Assembly (NCBI GenBank): GCA_018699955.1
Contig: JABISG010000137.1
Span: 1 to 64,000 of the forward strand
DNA from: Planctomycetaceae bacterium
Lineage (GTDB): Bacteria; Planctomycetota; Planctomycetia; Planctomycetales; Planctomycetaceae
Direction: 5' to 3'
Length of the DNA stretch: 64,000 nucleotides
Of this stretch, positions 36,747 through 45,763 are shown one piece after another. A program made the translations under genes and the position numbers. The notes under the pieces are model-generated. The model made no database searches and was not told the origin of the DNA. It worked only from the letters and a program-made list of their open reading frames with translations. The first letter of the stretch is position 1. The number at the start of each line of letters is the position of its first letter.

Positions 36747-38642
36747 ATGCCGGCCCGAATTGAAGAGTCAGCGCGGTCGGCCGCGTTTTGTTCGTCCAAG
36801 GTGGGGGGTGCGGACTTGGCCGTTGTCGATGACGCCGAGTTAATCGAGCTCTATAACGAGAGTCACAGCGAACTGTTCCCGGCACTGCGGCGGGAGGGCG
36901 CGCTGACGCCCTTGGTGGTGCTGCTTGCGGTGTTGCCGCCGCTGTTTGCCTTGGTTAACGACGGGATCGATTCGACTGACGCGCGGTGGGGGCTGGAGAG
37001 CCTGGAACTGGTGTCCGCCCCGAACGTCGATACTGTGGTCTCACGTGGAGGCTCGCTCGATGCTCACCAGGCATGGCAGCAGCCATTGGCCGCCGTGTTG
37101 ACCACTTTGTCGTTACAGATTCCCGGTCTTTCGATGCCGTTTGCGTTGGCGTTCGTTCCATTCATCTGCACGATCACTGTTGTATTGATTTGGCATTCGT
37201 TGTGTCGTGATCTGGCCGGTCCACGATTTGCAATTTGGTCGACGGCGCTCATTGCCTGTCATGGCCCGTTTCTCCTGCAGATTCAATCTGCAACGTCCAC
37301 GTTGTTGATTCTGCTGTTGGCTCTTTGCGCGTTATGGGGATTCATTTCGCATGTGCGCTATGTCGATGCTGTCTTGTCCGTCCAGACATTGATTGGTGGC
37401 GTGTCCCTTGGACTCTGCCTGCTGGTTAGCGGATTGGCCGCGATTACAGTTGTGGCGGTTGCTGTGCTGCTTGCGATTGCCCTGCGGATGGACAGCGGAA
37501 AGGCCGACGACAACGGTAACGGCGAGACGCGCGTGCATTTGCGCGGACGCTGGACCGCACTCAAGTCGGTCGGCGTGATGGCGTTGACCGCGTTTGCCTT
37601 TGGCGGATGGTGGGTGATGATGATTGCCGCAAAGCACGGGCCGGATTTCTGGGTGCACTGGCTCGGATTCGATCAGATTGCCGCAGCACGCGAGGCGGAC
37701 AGTAACAGTGGCGGCGCTGCTGGATCGGCGGTGATGGCTTTCTTCCGTCTGATTGATCTCTTGGGCGTGTTGCTTGTTCCCGCGCTGTATGGAGTGTGGT
37801 GCGTTGTACGCGGACTGGTGTCGCAGCGTGAGAACTTGCGACGGTTTCCGCTGCAGTTTCTCGCTGCATGGCTCATCTGTGGCTTTGCCATTTGGGGTGT
37901 TCGGCTTCGCGGGCCGTCGGATTACGGTGACGCGTGGGATCTCTTCATCATGCTGCCGCTTGTGGGTTGTGCAGCGTTGACGATTGAGCAAATCGTTCTG
38001 CGTAGCATGCGGCCGGTCATTGCGGTGTGGCTGGTCTGCCTGGCGGTCGCTGTTCCGCTTTGTGCCGATGTGATTCGTTCGACGTCGTCGAGCGGTGTTC
38101 TTCACGGTTTGTGGGGGGGGACATTCTTCCTGGTGGGTTATTTGTCGGCGTTCGCAATATTGACGGCGTGGCTGCTAATGAACGCACGCCGACACGATCA
38201 CCGTCAGCAACTCTGCCTCATTGGCTTGCTGGTCATGCTCGGCGTCGCGAACGCAGTCCACGGATTGCAGGGTGTGTGGCTGGCAGAAAACGATCGGCGA
38301 TCGACGAATTCGCTGGTAGAATTTCATGCCAGTCTGCTTGATCTGGAAAACACCGACGCACAGATCTTGATTACCGATGAGGCCGCCCCGCCAGACGTCG
38401 AATTCGCGATCCGTTCGGCTCGACGGGGCCTTTCCCTCGAAACGATGCACGACTGGAACGACGGTATTACCCGGGCGGCGAAGATTGTGAGCAAAACGAA
38501 TCGCGCGGTTTTGATAATCGACTGGCGTTCCCTCAATGCTCGCCCGAGCACGTCGCACGAATACAATATCAATATCAAGCCTCATTTTCCCCCAACGCTA
38601 TTTCGCGGTCGCCGACTGGCGGTGTTTCTGCTCACCCCGTAA
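36747..38642 (+). CDS. Polytopic membrane protein, GT39/ArnT-like
   Basis: A 631-residue protein with about eleven to twelve hydrophobic helices. Its first periplasmic loop DGIDSTDARWGLESLELV resembles the DE-containing loop of dolichyl/undecaprenyl-phosphate-sugar glycosyltransferases (GT39, ArnT, PMT_2). The C-terminal part is soluble (about 530-631). By family it would transfer a sugar from a polyprenyl-phosphate donor onto lipid or protein at the outer face of the inner membrane; the acceptor is unknown. Start at ATG 36747 has a weak ribosome site; a GTG in the next 60 bases is possible. Confidence 0.65.
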   Translation: MPARIEESARSAAFCSSKVGGADLAVVDDAELIELYNESHSELFPALRREGALTPLVVLLAVLPPLFALVNDGIDSTDARWGLESLELVSAPNVDTVVSRGGSLDAHQAWQQPLAAVLTTLSLQIPGLSMPFALAFVPFICTITVVLIWHSLCRDLAGPRFAIWSTALIACHGPFLLQIQSATSTLLILLLALCALWGFISHVRYVDAVLSVQTLIGGVSLGLCLLVSGLAAITVVAVAVLLAIALRMDSGKADDNGNGETRVHLRGRWTALKSVGVMALTAFAFGGWWVMMIAAKHGPDFWVHWLGFDQIAAAREADSNSGGAAGSAVMAFFRLIDLLGVLLVPALYGVWCVVRGLVSQRENLRRFPLQFLAAWLICGFAIWGVRLRGPSDYGDAWDLFIMLPLVGCAALTIEQIVLRSMRPVIAVWLVCLAVAVPLCADVIRSTSSSGVLHGLWGGTFFLVGYLSAFAILTAWLLMNARRHDHRQQLCLIGLLVMLGVANAVHGLQGVWLAENDRRSTNSLVEFHASLLDLENTDAQILITDEAAPPDVEFAIRSARRGLSLETMHDWNDGITRAAKIVSKTNRAVLIIDWRSLNARPSTSHEYNINIKPHFPPTLFRGRRLAVFLLTP

Positions 38643-38760
38643 ATTCTGCTAAGATCATTTGCCTTCACAATTGCGGTGATCTCCGAGAAATGAACAGGGG
38701 CACAACGGCGGGATGGATGGCTTTTTGAGGTTGCGGGTTTCTGTTAGTCGGGGAAGAACA

Positions 38761-39843
38761 ATGCGTCGTTCTTGTTGTCGATCATTCGTGATCCTGTCTA
38801 TTGCGGGGCTGGCGTTCGCTCAGTGGCATGTGCCGGCGACCGCCGATCCGGGCCGTCGTGTTGGACTTTGGTTACAGGACGTTTCCAGGGATTACTCAGA
38901 GCAGGGTTGGGCTCAGAAGTCCAAGCGCTACCCGCAAGGATACATGCGGCCTGCGGACGACAAGGGCTGGCAGACACGAATGCTGGCTCTGCGTGCGGTT
39001 GTGATCGAGGGGAAGTTGTCAATTCCTTCGCTGCTTGAGGCAATGGAATCGAGTGATATTTCTCAGCGGGTATTTGCCGCGCAGGCTTTGGGGTATCTCG
39101 GAGCTGACCTGCCCTCTGGTCCGTTGCTGCATGCCGCGCGAGAAGACAAGTTAACGGCGGTTCGGCTGTATGCCGTCGATGCTCTCGGAATGCGAGGCAA
39201 CGCCGCAAACGCGATCGACTGGATGTCCCTCCGCAAGCAGGAACCCAATGGCGACGTGCGCAAGCACATCGGTTATGCCGTCGAACGTAAGAATGCGGGG
39301 ATTCACCAGGAAGTCGTTCAGACTCTGAAAAACTGGAATCCGCAATCCATGAACACCGCCGTCGTGAGTCAACCGGCTCCGGACTTCGAGTTGACGTCGG
39401 CGACCGGGCAGAAAATTCGGCTCAGCAGCTATCGAGGAAAGAAGTCGGTCGTTCTCGTCTTTGTTTACGGCGACACCTGACCGGTCTGCCACCGGCAACT
39501 CGCGCAGTTGCGCGAGAAACTTGAAACGATTCAGGGGGCGAACACGGAATTGCTGGCGGTCGATCCTCACGAAACATGGGCGGCGAAGTCTCTGCTGAAG
39601 GATACAGGTCTGAGTACCGACGACCTGCAATTCCCTTTACTGATGGACCCGGCACAAACGGTGAGCGCCACGTACGGTGTTGCATTTCAAATGCGGATTC
39701 ACGTCGAAGCCAGCAACCGCCCAGCAACGTTTATCATCGACAAGTCGGGCGTTCTGCGCTACGCGCGACGCGCCAAAACCTTCAGCGATCGACCCACGCC
39801 GGCACAGGTTGTCCGGGAACTGACGAAACTCGACGGCAAGTGA
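38761..39843 (+). CDS. Probable selenoprotein: HEAT-like/redoxin (AhpC-TSA-like) with TGA-encoded Sec240
   Basis: Read through an in-frame TGA at 39478-39480, this is one 360-residue protein from ATG 38761 (GGGGAAGA ribosome site, then signal RRSCCRSFVILSIAGLAFA). Residues about 60-200 resemble HEAT repeats (QRVFAAQALGYLGADLP). From about 205 a thioredoxin-fold redoxin begins: PAPDFELTSATGQKIRLSSY, then VVLVFVYGDT, TGA, PVCHRQLAQL. The TGA stands where this family has the first Cys of CxxC, giving UPVC. After it come LLAVDPHETW and ASNRPATFIIDKSGVLRYA, the full C-terminal redoxin core, ending at 39843. A hairpin of SECIS type follows the TGA. A Cys-to-stop mutation or a base error is the alternative; the intact downstream frame argues against an old pseudogene. 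Likely periplasmic thiol/peroxide redox role. Confidence 0.82.
39478..39516 (+). promoter_or_regulatory. Candidate bacterial SECIS element
   Basis: Eighteen bases after TGA, CTCGCGC (39499-39505) pairs perfectly with GCGCGAG (39510-39516) around an AGTT loop. The loop lies 26-29 nt after the TGA, inside the 16-37 nt window known for bacterial SECIS apical loops, and contains the GU pair that SelB-binding loops usually show. A smaller stem CCGGT/ACCGG lies between it and the TGA. Confidence 0.65.
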
Positions 39844-39861
39844 CCGGGGCGAAAGCCACCA

Positions 39862-40911
39862 CTACAGGGTACCCAACCGTTGTTCGAGCCGCTCGAAAGT
39901 CGCGGTTAAACTTGGCGGCGGATCGGTCAACAGTCCCAGACAGAATTGTCGAACCAATTCCTGATCCGAAGGTTGCGGCAGATAATCGACGGTGCTCTTA
40001 CCGTCAATTCGCGACAACATGCAGGCGGCCGTATGACCGACCGATCGCCGATCGAGTTCTCCTCGACTCATCGCGCCTTCGGCGGCAAGGCGGTCGATTG
40101 CCGCAAAGTAGCGGGAATGAAACATTCGAACCAAGTTGAGAAACTCATCAGCGCGGGCGGTGTGCATTACCGTCTTGAGCAACAAGTGGCTGAAGAAGAA
40201 TCCAAGATCGAACGCGGGATCGCCGAAGTGCGCGGTTTCGAAATCGACGAGCGCCAAACGGGCGCTGGTGCTATTTGTCTCTCGAATGATGAGGATGTTC
40301 TTCGGGCTGAAGTCGGCATGCACCAGACAGACGGGCGTTGCCGACATTTCGTCGATCAATTGAGAGATGACCGGTTCGATCCGTGGGTGCTTTATCGCGA
40401 TGCGGCGGTAGAACGGATCGATCCGCAGTTGGTCAAAAACTTCGCGGTCGATCATTTGGCTCCGCAGTTCCGCATCGTCGAACGAGCCGGTGTGGGTCAT
40501 CGCCAGATAATCGGCGGCCGTCTCCGCGATGTTGATGTCTGCTCGACCCGCCAGCAGGTCGACCTTCCACACAACGTGATTTGCCGACACCGCCTGCATG
40601 GCGAACAGATAGTTTTCACGGTCTTCGAAAAGAATGCGGGGAACGACTCCCTCGGGCAGCAGCTTCTGCAACTCCGCCATCACGTCCATTTCGCGATAAA
40701 TGCGGTCGATGCGGCTGAACCAATCGTCGGCCGTGCGTAGCTGTTCTCGCGACTGCTTGACGACAAAATGTTTGCCCACTTCCGGTTCGATTCGCAAGAC
40801 GACGTTGGAAACACCCCACGCCAAGGCGCGGGCGGTCGCGGCGGTTTCGGCTGCGAGGCGACCGGTCGATCGCAGGTAGTCGATGGCGTTTTCGGGGCCG
40901 ATTTCAATCAT
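39862..40911 (-). CDS. APH/methylthioribose-kinase-like phosphotransferase
   Basis: About 349 residues from ATG 40911 (MIEIGPENAIDYLRS); an upstream start at 40947 is possible. Kinase-like fold of the aminoglycoside phosphotransferase superfamily: LAWGVSNVVLRIE (nucleotide loop), FVVKQSREQL (lysine), catalytic VCLVHADFSPKNILI and metal-binding LVDFETAHFGDPAFDLGFF. The spacing and the DPAFDLGFF motif resemble methylthioribose or choline kinases, but the substrate is not assignable. It converges with the redoxin gene, 18 bp apart. Confidence 0.82.
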   Translation of the reverse strand: MIEIGPENAIDYLRSTGRLAAETAATARALAWGVSNVVLRIEPEVGKHFVVKQSREQLRTADDWFSRIDRIYREMDVMAELQKLLPEGVVPRILFEDRENYLFAMQAVSANHVVWKVDLLAGRADINIAETAADYLAMTHTGSFDDAELRSQMIDREVFDQLRIDPFYRRIAIKHPRIEPVISQLIDEMSATPVCLVHADFSPKNILIIRETNSTSARLALVDFETAHFGDPAFDLGFFFSHLLLKTVMHTARADEFLNLVRMFHSRYFAAIDRLAAEGAMSRGELDRRSVGHTAACMLSRIDGKSTVDYLPQPSDQELVRQFCLGLLTDPPPSLTATFERLEQRLGTL

Positions 40912-41004
40912 GTGAGTGAATATCGTCTGCGGCAGGCCGGGTTGCAAGTGGTGCGACTACTGTTTCGCTGGCCGTTGCGGCTCTGAATATCAACGTGGCG
41001 TCTC

Positions 41005-41036
41005 AAAGCCCACAGGCTGCGGCCCGCGGGATCGAG
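41005..41036 (+). repeat. Dispersed palindromic repeat, copy 2 of 4
   Basis: Most diverged copy: CCCACAGG (41009-41016) and CCCGCGGG (41023-41030) around CTGCGG, with the same AAAG left flank and ATCGAG right flank as copy 1. It lies 333 bp upstream of the next plus-strand gene. Confidence 0.65.
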
Positions 41037-41198
41037 CCGCGGGATATCCGCCATTGTGTTCGTCAGAATCGTTCCAAGCAGCAGCCTGTTCTCTCCGGGT
41101 GACAAGTGAATAGACAATGATAAGGCGCCCGAGACATGGCAACGGCGTCACAATGGGCGACCAAGGACGAAAAAACAGGGGAATCTCACAACTTCTTG

Positions 41199-41228
41199 TT
41201 GATTCCGGCGTTCAGAGCGCGTTATGAT
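41199..41228 (+). promoter_or_regulatory. Candidate sigma-70 promoter
   Basis: TTGATT (41199-41204) and TATGAT (41223-41228) separated by 18 bp, about 140 bp upstream of the GMG-repeat gene. By consensus only. Confidence 0.35.
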
Positions 41229-41369
41229 TCAGTAGATAGAATGGTCTCGGGTTCGTCCTGTGCCGATGGAACAGAAGTCATCGGTTCAATAGTTGGACGT
41301 CGCGGGGCAGCCCGAAGTGGCCGTGTTTCTTTCGCGGTCGGTTCTAACGTCAACGTTAAAGGTTTCGCC

Positions 41370-42272
41370 ATGAATGTCTCTTCCGTTCGAGTTGCTTGCC
41401 GCGGCGTCGCTTTGGCCGTACCGATGGCTTGCTTGGTTTTGGTGTGCAGTGGCGATGCCATGGCGGTAAAACGCAGCAAGGCGAAACGTCCAATTACTAA
41501 ATTGTCGCTCGATCCGACGGCCAAATCTGTCGAGCTGTTTGCCGGCATGGAAAAAGGTCTGCTCGATGTGAAGGCAATTCCCAAAGATTCCAAAAAGGGA
41601 AATCTTCTGATTGAGAACAAGACCGACAAGCCATTGACCGTGCAAATGCCCGACGCGTTTGTTGGCGTCCAAGTCCTGAAGCAAATTGGCGGCATGGGCG
41701 GCATGGGCGGGGGCATGGGCGGTGGCATGGGCGGCATGGGCGGCGGTGGTGGCGGCCAACAGGCAATGGGTGGTGGCATGGGCGGTGGCGGCATGGGCGG
41801 CATGGGCGGCGGTGGCATGGGCGGCATGGGCGGCGGCGGCGGTGGAGCGGGCTTCTTTTCAATTCCCGCAGAATCGATCGTTAAAGTTCCTTATCACTCT
41901 GTCTGTCTGGAACATGGCAAGCCCGAACCGACCTCGCGATCGACATATCGCATCATGAAAGTCGAAACCGCAACCAAAGACCCGGCCCTGCAGCAGTTGA
42001 TTCGACTGGTCGGAAGAAATCGGATTCATCCGCAGGTGGCACAAGCGGCTGCCTGGCATCTGACCGACGACATGAGTTGGCGGGAATTGGCCGCCAAGAG
42101 AATCAAGCGATTGGGCGGCTCGCGTTCCCAGCCGTACTTCCACAGGGCGGCGCTGTATCACGCACAGAACCTGGTCGCGCAGGCCGTCGAAGGGGCACGA
42201 AACAAGAAGGACGGCAAGTCCACCGTCACACCGCGGACACCCGTCGTTCAACGCACGCGAAGAACTCGCTGA
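41370..42272 (+). CDS. Secreted protein with Gly-Met-Gly low-complexity region
   Basis: About 300 residues from ATG 41370 (MNVSSVRVACRGVALAV), where a signal peptide begins (cleavage near GDAMA). The middle (residues about 107-161) is almost only Gly and Met in GGMGG units. Before it is a small beta-like domain (NLLIENKTDKPLTVQMPDAF) and after it a helical region (HPQVAQAAAWHLTDDMSWRE) ending in a basic tail (TPRTPVVQRTRRTR). I recognise no domain. A strong terminator follows at 42301. The Gly/Met linker may be flexible or copper-binding; that is speculation. Confidence 0.75.
   Translation: MNVSSVRVACRGVALAVPMACLVLVCSGDAMAVKRSKAKRPITKLSLDPTAKSVELFAGMEKGLLDVKAIPKDSKKGNLLIENKTDKPLTVQMPDAFVGVQVLKQIGGMGGMGGGMGGGMGGMGGGGGGQQAMGGGMGGGGMGGMGGGGMGGMGGGGGGAGFFSIPAESIVKVPYHSVCLEHGKPEPTSRSTYRIMKVETATKDPALQQLIRLVGRNRIHPQVAQAAAWHLTDDMSWRELAAKRIKRLGGSRSQPYFHRAALYHAQNLVAQAVEGARNKKDGKSTVTPRTPVVQRTRRTR
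41688..41852 (+). repeat. GGCGGCATGGGC-type tandem low-complexity repeat
   Basis: In-frame units of GGC/GGT codons and ATG encode the Gly-Met tract. Such a tract can change length by slippage, and unit number should vary between strains. Confidence 0.85.
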
Positions 42273-42300
42273 TTGAACCAGGAGCGGCGTTCAAGATTCG

Positions 42301-42337
42301 ACAGGGACCCACATTTTATGTGGGTCCCTGTTTTTTT
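42301..42337 (+). terminator. Strong rho-independent terminator
   Basis: A 14-bp perfect stem (42301-42314 with 42318-42331; core AGGGACCCACA) with a TTT loop, followed by seven T residues (42331-42337). It ends the GMG-repeat transcript. Confidence 0.93.
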
Positions 42338-42375
42338 GTCGGCCATCAAGACGCAGATATTCGAAATCATGCTTC

Positions 42376-42406
42376 AAAGCCCACGGGCCGCGTCCCGTGG
42401 GTCCGA
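42376..42406 (+). repeat. Dispersed palindromic repeat, copy 3 of 4
   Basis: CCCACGGG (42380-42387) and CCCGTGGG (42394-42401), loop CCGCGT; flanks AAAG and TCCGA. It lies 117 bp before the set B cytochrome gene. Confidence 0.75.
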
Positions 42407-42523
42407 ATGCCAAACCGGCATTTTCTTGACAGCGTTGCCGCCGTTTGTTTCACTAAGTGTAGTGATCACTCCACAATTGGCCCGCCTGCTTCGTACCGTT
42501 CCGCCTTCTCCTTGAGGCTACCC

Positions 42524-45500
42524 ATGATAACCCGCCGTAGCTGGATCATGCTTTTCACTGTCGTCGCGGCGTTGGGATTCGTTTCCACTTCTGCGTTCCT
42601 GTCGGCTGACGAAGAGAACGCGCAAAGTACGGACGCGAAATTGCCGCCGCCGGCCGATGGGAAAGTCGATTTCGTTCGCGACATTCAGCCTCTTTTCGTC
42701 AAACGATGTCTGGAGTGTCACGGTCCGGAAATGCAGGAAGCCGGGTTCCGCCTCGACCGAAAAAAGGACGCATTCGTCGGCGGCGATAAAGGACCGGCAT
42801 TCGTCGCCGGCAAAAGCGCGACCAGTTTGCTGGTGAAGTACGTCGCGGGTATCGATCCCGATCTCATCATGCCGCCCGATGGAGACCCGTTGACGAAAAA
42901 GCAAATCGGTCTCGTTCGCGCCTGGATTGATCAAGGGGCCAATTGGCCGAAGGATGCCGACTTGACCGCTCCGGGAAGTGAGAACACGCATTGGTCCTAC
43001 CAACCCATCGTGCGTCCCGATGTTCCGAAACCCGATGGTGCTGCGTGGGTGAAGAATCCAATCGATGCCTTTGTCCTCGACCGCCTCAACGGACGCGGAA
43101 TCAAGCCGTCGCCTGAGACCGACCGCTACACACTCATCCGCCGACTAAGTCTTGATCTGCTCGGCCTGCCTCCGACGCCCGAGGATGTCGATGAATTCGT
43201 CGCCGACAAATCTCCAGACGCCTATGAGAATCTGGTGGACCGCATGCTGCAATCGCCGCACTTCGGCGAGCGCTGGGGACGGCATTGGCTGGACAAAGCC
43301 CGGTATGCCGATAGCGACGGCTACGAAAAAGATCGCCCACGCCCCAATGCCTGGCGATGGCGCGACTGGGTCATCGATGCCGTCAACCGCGACATGCCCT
43401 TCGATCAATTCACCGTCGAGCAATTGGCGGGCGACCTGCTTCCGGACGCAAGTGAGTCGCAGAAGCTGGCAACGGCCTTCCATCGGCAAACGTTAACCAA
43501 CACCGAAGGCGGAACCGATCAGGAGCAGTTTCGCGTCGAAGCGGTTTTCGACCGCGTGGAAACAACCGGCACAGTTTGGCTGGGGCTGACCGTCGGCTGC
43601 TCACGCTGCCACAGTCACAAATACGATCCGATTCCCCAACGCGAGTTTTATCAACTGTTTGCTTTCTTCAACAACGGCGATGAAACGAACACCAACGTCC
43701 GCATCTCCGACGAAGCCGTCGAACGCTTCAACAAAAACAAGGCAACGCACGATGTTGCCGTCAAAGAATTGCAACAGTCGCTCGAAGCGGCGAGAACGAA
43801 ACTGGCTCCGGGATTGGCGAAGTGGATCGAGTCGCAGATCGGCAAGACCACCGGTTGGACCGTCGCCGAGGCGGCCGAACTCAAGTCGGCCGGTGGCGCA
43901 ACATTCACAAAGCAGAAGGACGGCTCGTACCTCCTTGGAGGTAAGAACCCGGCCAGCGACACGTATACAGTCACGCTGCGAACGAAGCTCAATCACATCT
44001 CGGGAATTCGTCTGGAAACACTCCCCGACAAGAGTTTGCCCGCCAGTGGACCGGGCCGCGTCAAGCATGGGAATTTCGTGCTGAGCGAAGTCTCCGTGAC
44101 TGCCCGTCCAAACGGACAGGAGAAACACGCACCGGTGGAATTGACGCGCGCCGCCGCTGATTTTGAACAACCGGGTTCCGGCGGAAAACCGTCGTGGACC
44201 GCGGCGGCAACACTCGACGGCAAAGCCGATACCGGCTGGGCCATCTCACCGCAATTCGGAAAACTACACACAATCGTTTTTGAAACGAAAGAGAATGTCG
44301 GCATTGAAAACGGCGAAACCGAACTGGTCATCACGCTGTCGCACCAATACGGCAGCCAACACACCATCGGCCGGTTGCGGATTTCGCTTACCAGCGACCA
44401 ACGCCCCGTTAACATCGACGGCCTGCCGAAAAATATTGCAGACATTCTCGCCGTCGCCGCCGACAAACGCGACGCGAAACAACAACGGGAACTACTCGTT
44501 TATTTCACCGACCGAGACGCGGCCGTCCAGCAGTTGAAGAAACAACTTGCCGCCTTAACAAAGAAGGCACCGAAGTCGCCGTATATGGCAGTGCGGGTCA
44601 TCGCCCAACGGTCGGCCAATCCACGGAAGACTCACATTTTTCGTCGAGGCGAATTTCTGCAACCGACGGTTGAAGTCCAGCCCGATATTCTCGAGATCCT
44701 GCATCCATTCAAGCCGCGTAAGCAGGAAACCGTACCGGACCGGCTCGACTTGGCGCGCTGGCTGATGTCGCCCGAGAATCCGCTCACTCCTCGCGTTGCC
44801 GTCAATCACGTTTGGGAGCATCTCTTTGGCCGTTCGCTGGTGCCGACCATGAACGATTTCGGCTCCCGCGGCGACAAATCGACGCACCCCAAATTGCTCG
44901 ACTGGTTGGCAAGCGAGTACATCCGGTTGGGTTGGAGCCGCAAAGCGTTGATCAAAACGGTCGTCATGTCGGCAACGTATCGGCAGTCATCCGCACATCG
45001 ACCGGAACTGGCAGACATCGATCCGCAGAACCGCTTGTTGTATCGGCAGAATCGCCCCCGCGTGGAAGCGGAAATCATCCGCGACCTCAGCCTGTCGGCG
45101 GGTGGCCTGCTGTCGCGAAAAATTGGTGGCCCCAGCGTCTTCCCGCCACTGCCGCCCGACATTGCCGCCTTGAGTTACGCAAACAGTTTTCGCTGGACCA
45201 CCAGCAAGGGCGAAGACCGATACCGCCGCGGCATGTACACGTTCTTCAAACGCACCGCGCCGCATCCCAACCTGACGACGTTCGACTGCCCAGACGGGAA
45301 CACCACGTCGATTGATCGACAGTCGTCGAACACCCCGCTGCAGGCGCTGGTCACCATGAATAACGAAGTTTTCATCGAAGCATCGCAGGCGATGGCGCGG
45401 CGATTGTTGAAGGTGAAGCTGAAAGACGACAACGCGCGGCTTGCTTACGGCATCCGCATCTGCGTCGCCCGTCAGCCCACCAAACAGGAACAGTCACAGT

Positions 45501-45670
45501 TCGCCGGTCTACTTTCAGCGGCGAAAACCTGGTACGGCGAACACAACGATGATGCCATCAAACTCGTCGGCAGCTACGCCGTCGATGGGGTTTCACCAGC
45601 CGACAACGCAGCCTGGGTGGCAACCGCCCGGGTGATGCTGAACATGGATGAATTCTTTACGCGAGAGTAG
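42524..45670 (+). CDS. Planctomycete cytochrome, DUF1549/DUF1553 (set B)
   Basis: About 1048 residues from ATG 42524 (MITRRSWIMLFTVVAALGF, signal peptide); the open frame upstream runs through the terminator and is not used. The planctomycete cytochrome motif is IQPLFVKRCLECHGPEMQE. DUF1549 has NPIDAFVLDRLNGRGIKPS and LIRRLSLDLLGLPPTPEDVD. DUF1553 has EAEIIRDLSLSAGGLLSR, NTPLQALVTMNNEVFIEA and a C-terminus ending NMDEFFTRE. In place of the LamG domain of set A there is another galactose-binding-like sandwich (about 560-720). The DUF1501 partner starts 94 bp downstream. Exported; role inferred as in set A. Confidence 0.92.
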   Translation: MITRRSWIMLFTVVAALGFVSTSAFLSADEENAQSTDAKLPPPADGKVDFVRDIQPLFVKRCLECHGPEMQEAGFRLDRKKDAFVGGDKGPAFVAGKSATSLLVKYVAGIDPDLIMPPDGDPLTKKQIGLVRAWIDQGANWPKDADLTAPGSENTHWSYQPIVRPDVPKPDGAAWVKNPIDAFVLDRLNGRGIKPSPETDRYTLIRRLSLDLLGLPPTPEDVDEFVADKSPDAYENLVDRMLQSPHFGERWGRHWLDKARYADSDGYEKDRPRPNAWRWRDWVIDAVNRDMPFDQFTVEQLAGDLLPDASESQKLATAFHRQTLTNTEGGTDQEQFRVEAVFDRVETTGTVWLGLTVGCSRCHSHKYDPIPQREFYQLFAFFNNGDETNTNVRISDEAVERFNKNKATHDVAVKELQQSLEAARTKLAPGLAKWIESQIGKTTGWTVAEAAELKSAGGATFTKQKDGSYLLGGKNPASDTYTVTLRTKLNHISGIRLETLPDKSLPASGPGRVKHGNFVLSEVSVTARPNGQEKHAPVELTRAAADFEQPGSGGKPSWTAAATLDGKADTGWAISPQFGKLHTIVFETKENVGIENGETELVITLSHQYGSQHTIGRLRISLTSDQRPVNIDGLPKNIADILAVAADKRDAKQQRELLVYFTDRDAAVQQLKKQLAALTKKAPKSPYMAVRVIAQRSANPRKTHIFRRGEFLQPTVEVQPDILEILHPFKPRKQETVPDRLDLARWLMSPENPLTPRVAVNHVWEHLFGRSLVPTMNDFGSRGDKSTHPKLLDWLASEYIRLGWSRKALIKTVVMSATYRQSSAHRPELADIDPQNRLLYRQNRPRVEAEIIRDLSLSAGGLLSRKIGGPSVFPPLPPDIAALSYANSFRWTTSKGEDRYRRGMYTFFKRTAPHPNLTTFDCPDGNTTSIDRQSSNTPLQALVTMNNEVFIEASQAMARRLLKVKLKDDNARLAYGIRICVARQPTKQEQSQFAGLLSAAKTWYGEHNDDAIKLVGSYAVDGVSPADNAAWVATARVMLNMDEFFTRE

Positions 45671-45671
45671 C

Positions 45672-45692
45672 CTGCGATGCGTTGCATCGCAG
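45672..45692 (+). other. Stem-loop between the two set B genes
   Basis: CTGCGATGC and GCATCGCAG form a perfect 9-bp stem around GTT directly after the first stop codon. It could tune the ratio of the two gene products by stabilising or partly terminating the mRNA; there is no T-run. Confidence 0.5.
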
Positions 45693-45763
45693 CTGTCGAG
45701 AATCTGAAGAGTACGAATGAGATTTCCAACTCAATCCGCTGCAGCGGTTCAATGGGAGTACCA

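Larger units (their letters stand above)
40912..41369. other. Intergenic region upstream of the GMG-repeat gene
   Basis: Contains dispersed repeat copy 2 (41005-41036) and a candidate promoter (41199-41228). No coding potential that I trust, although the plus-strand frame of the next gene is open back to 41136. Confidence 0.5.

Noticed and set aside
42077..42523. 149-residue extension of the set B cytochrome
   Set aside because: It overlaps the preceding gene and runs through a strong terminator; a signal peptide starts at 42524.
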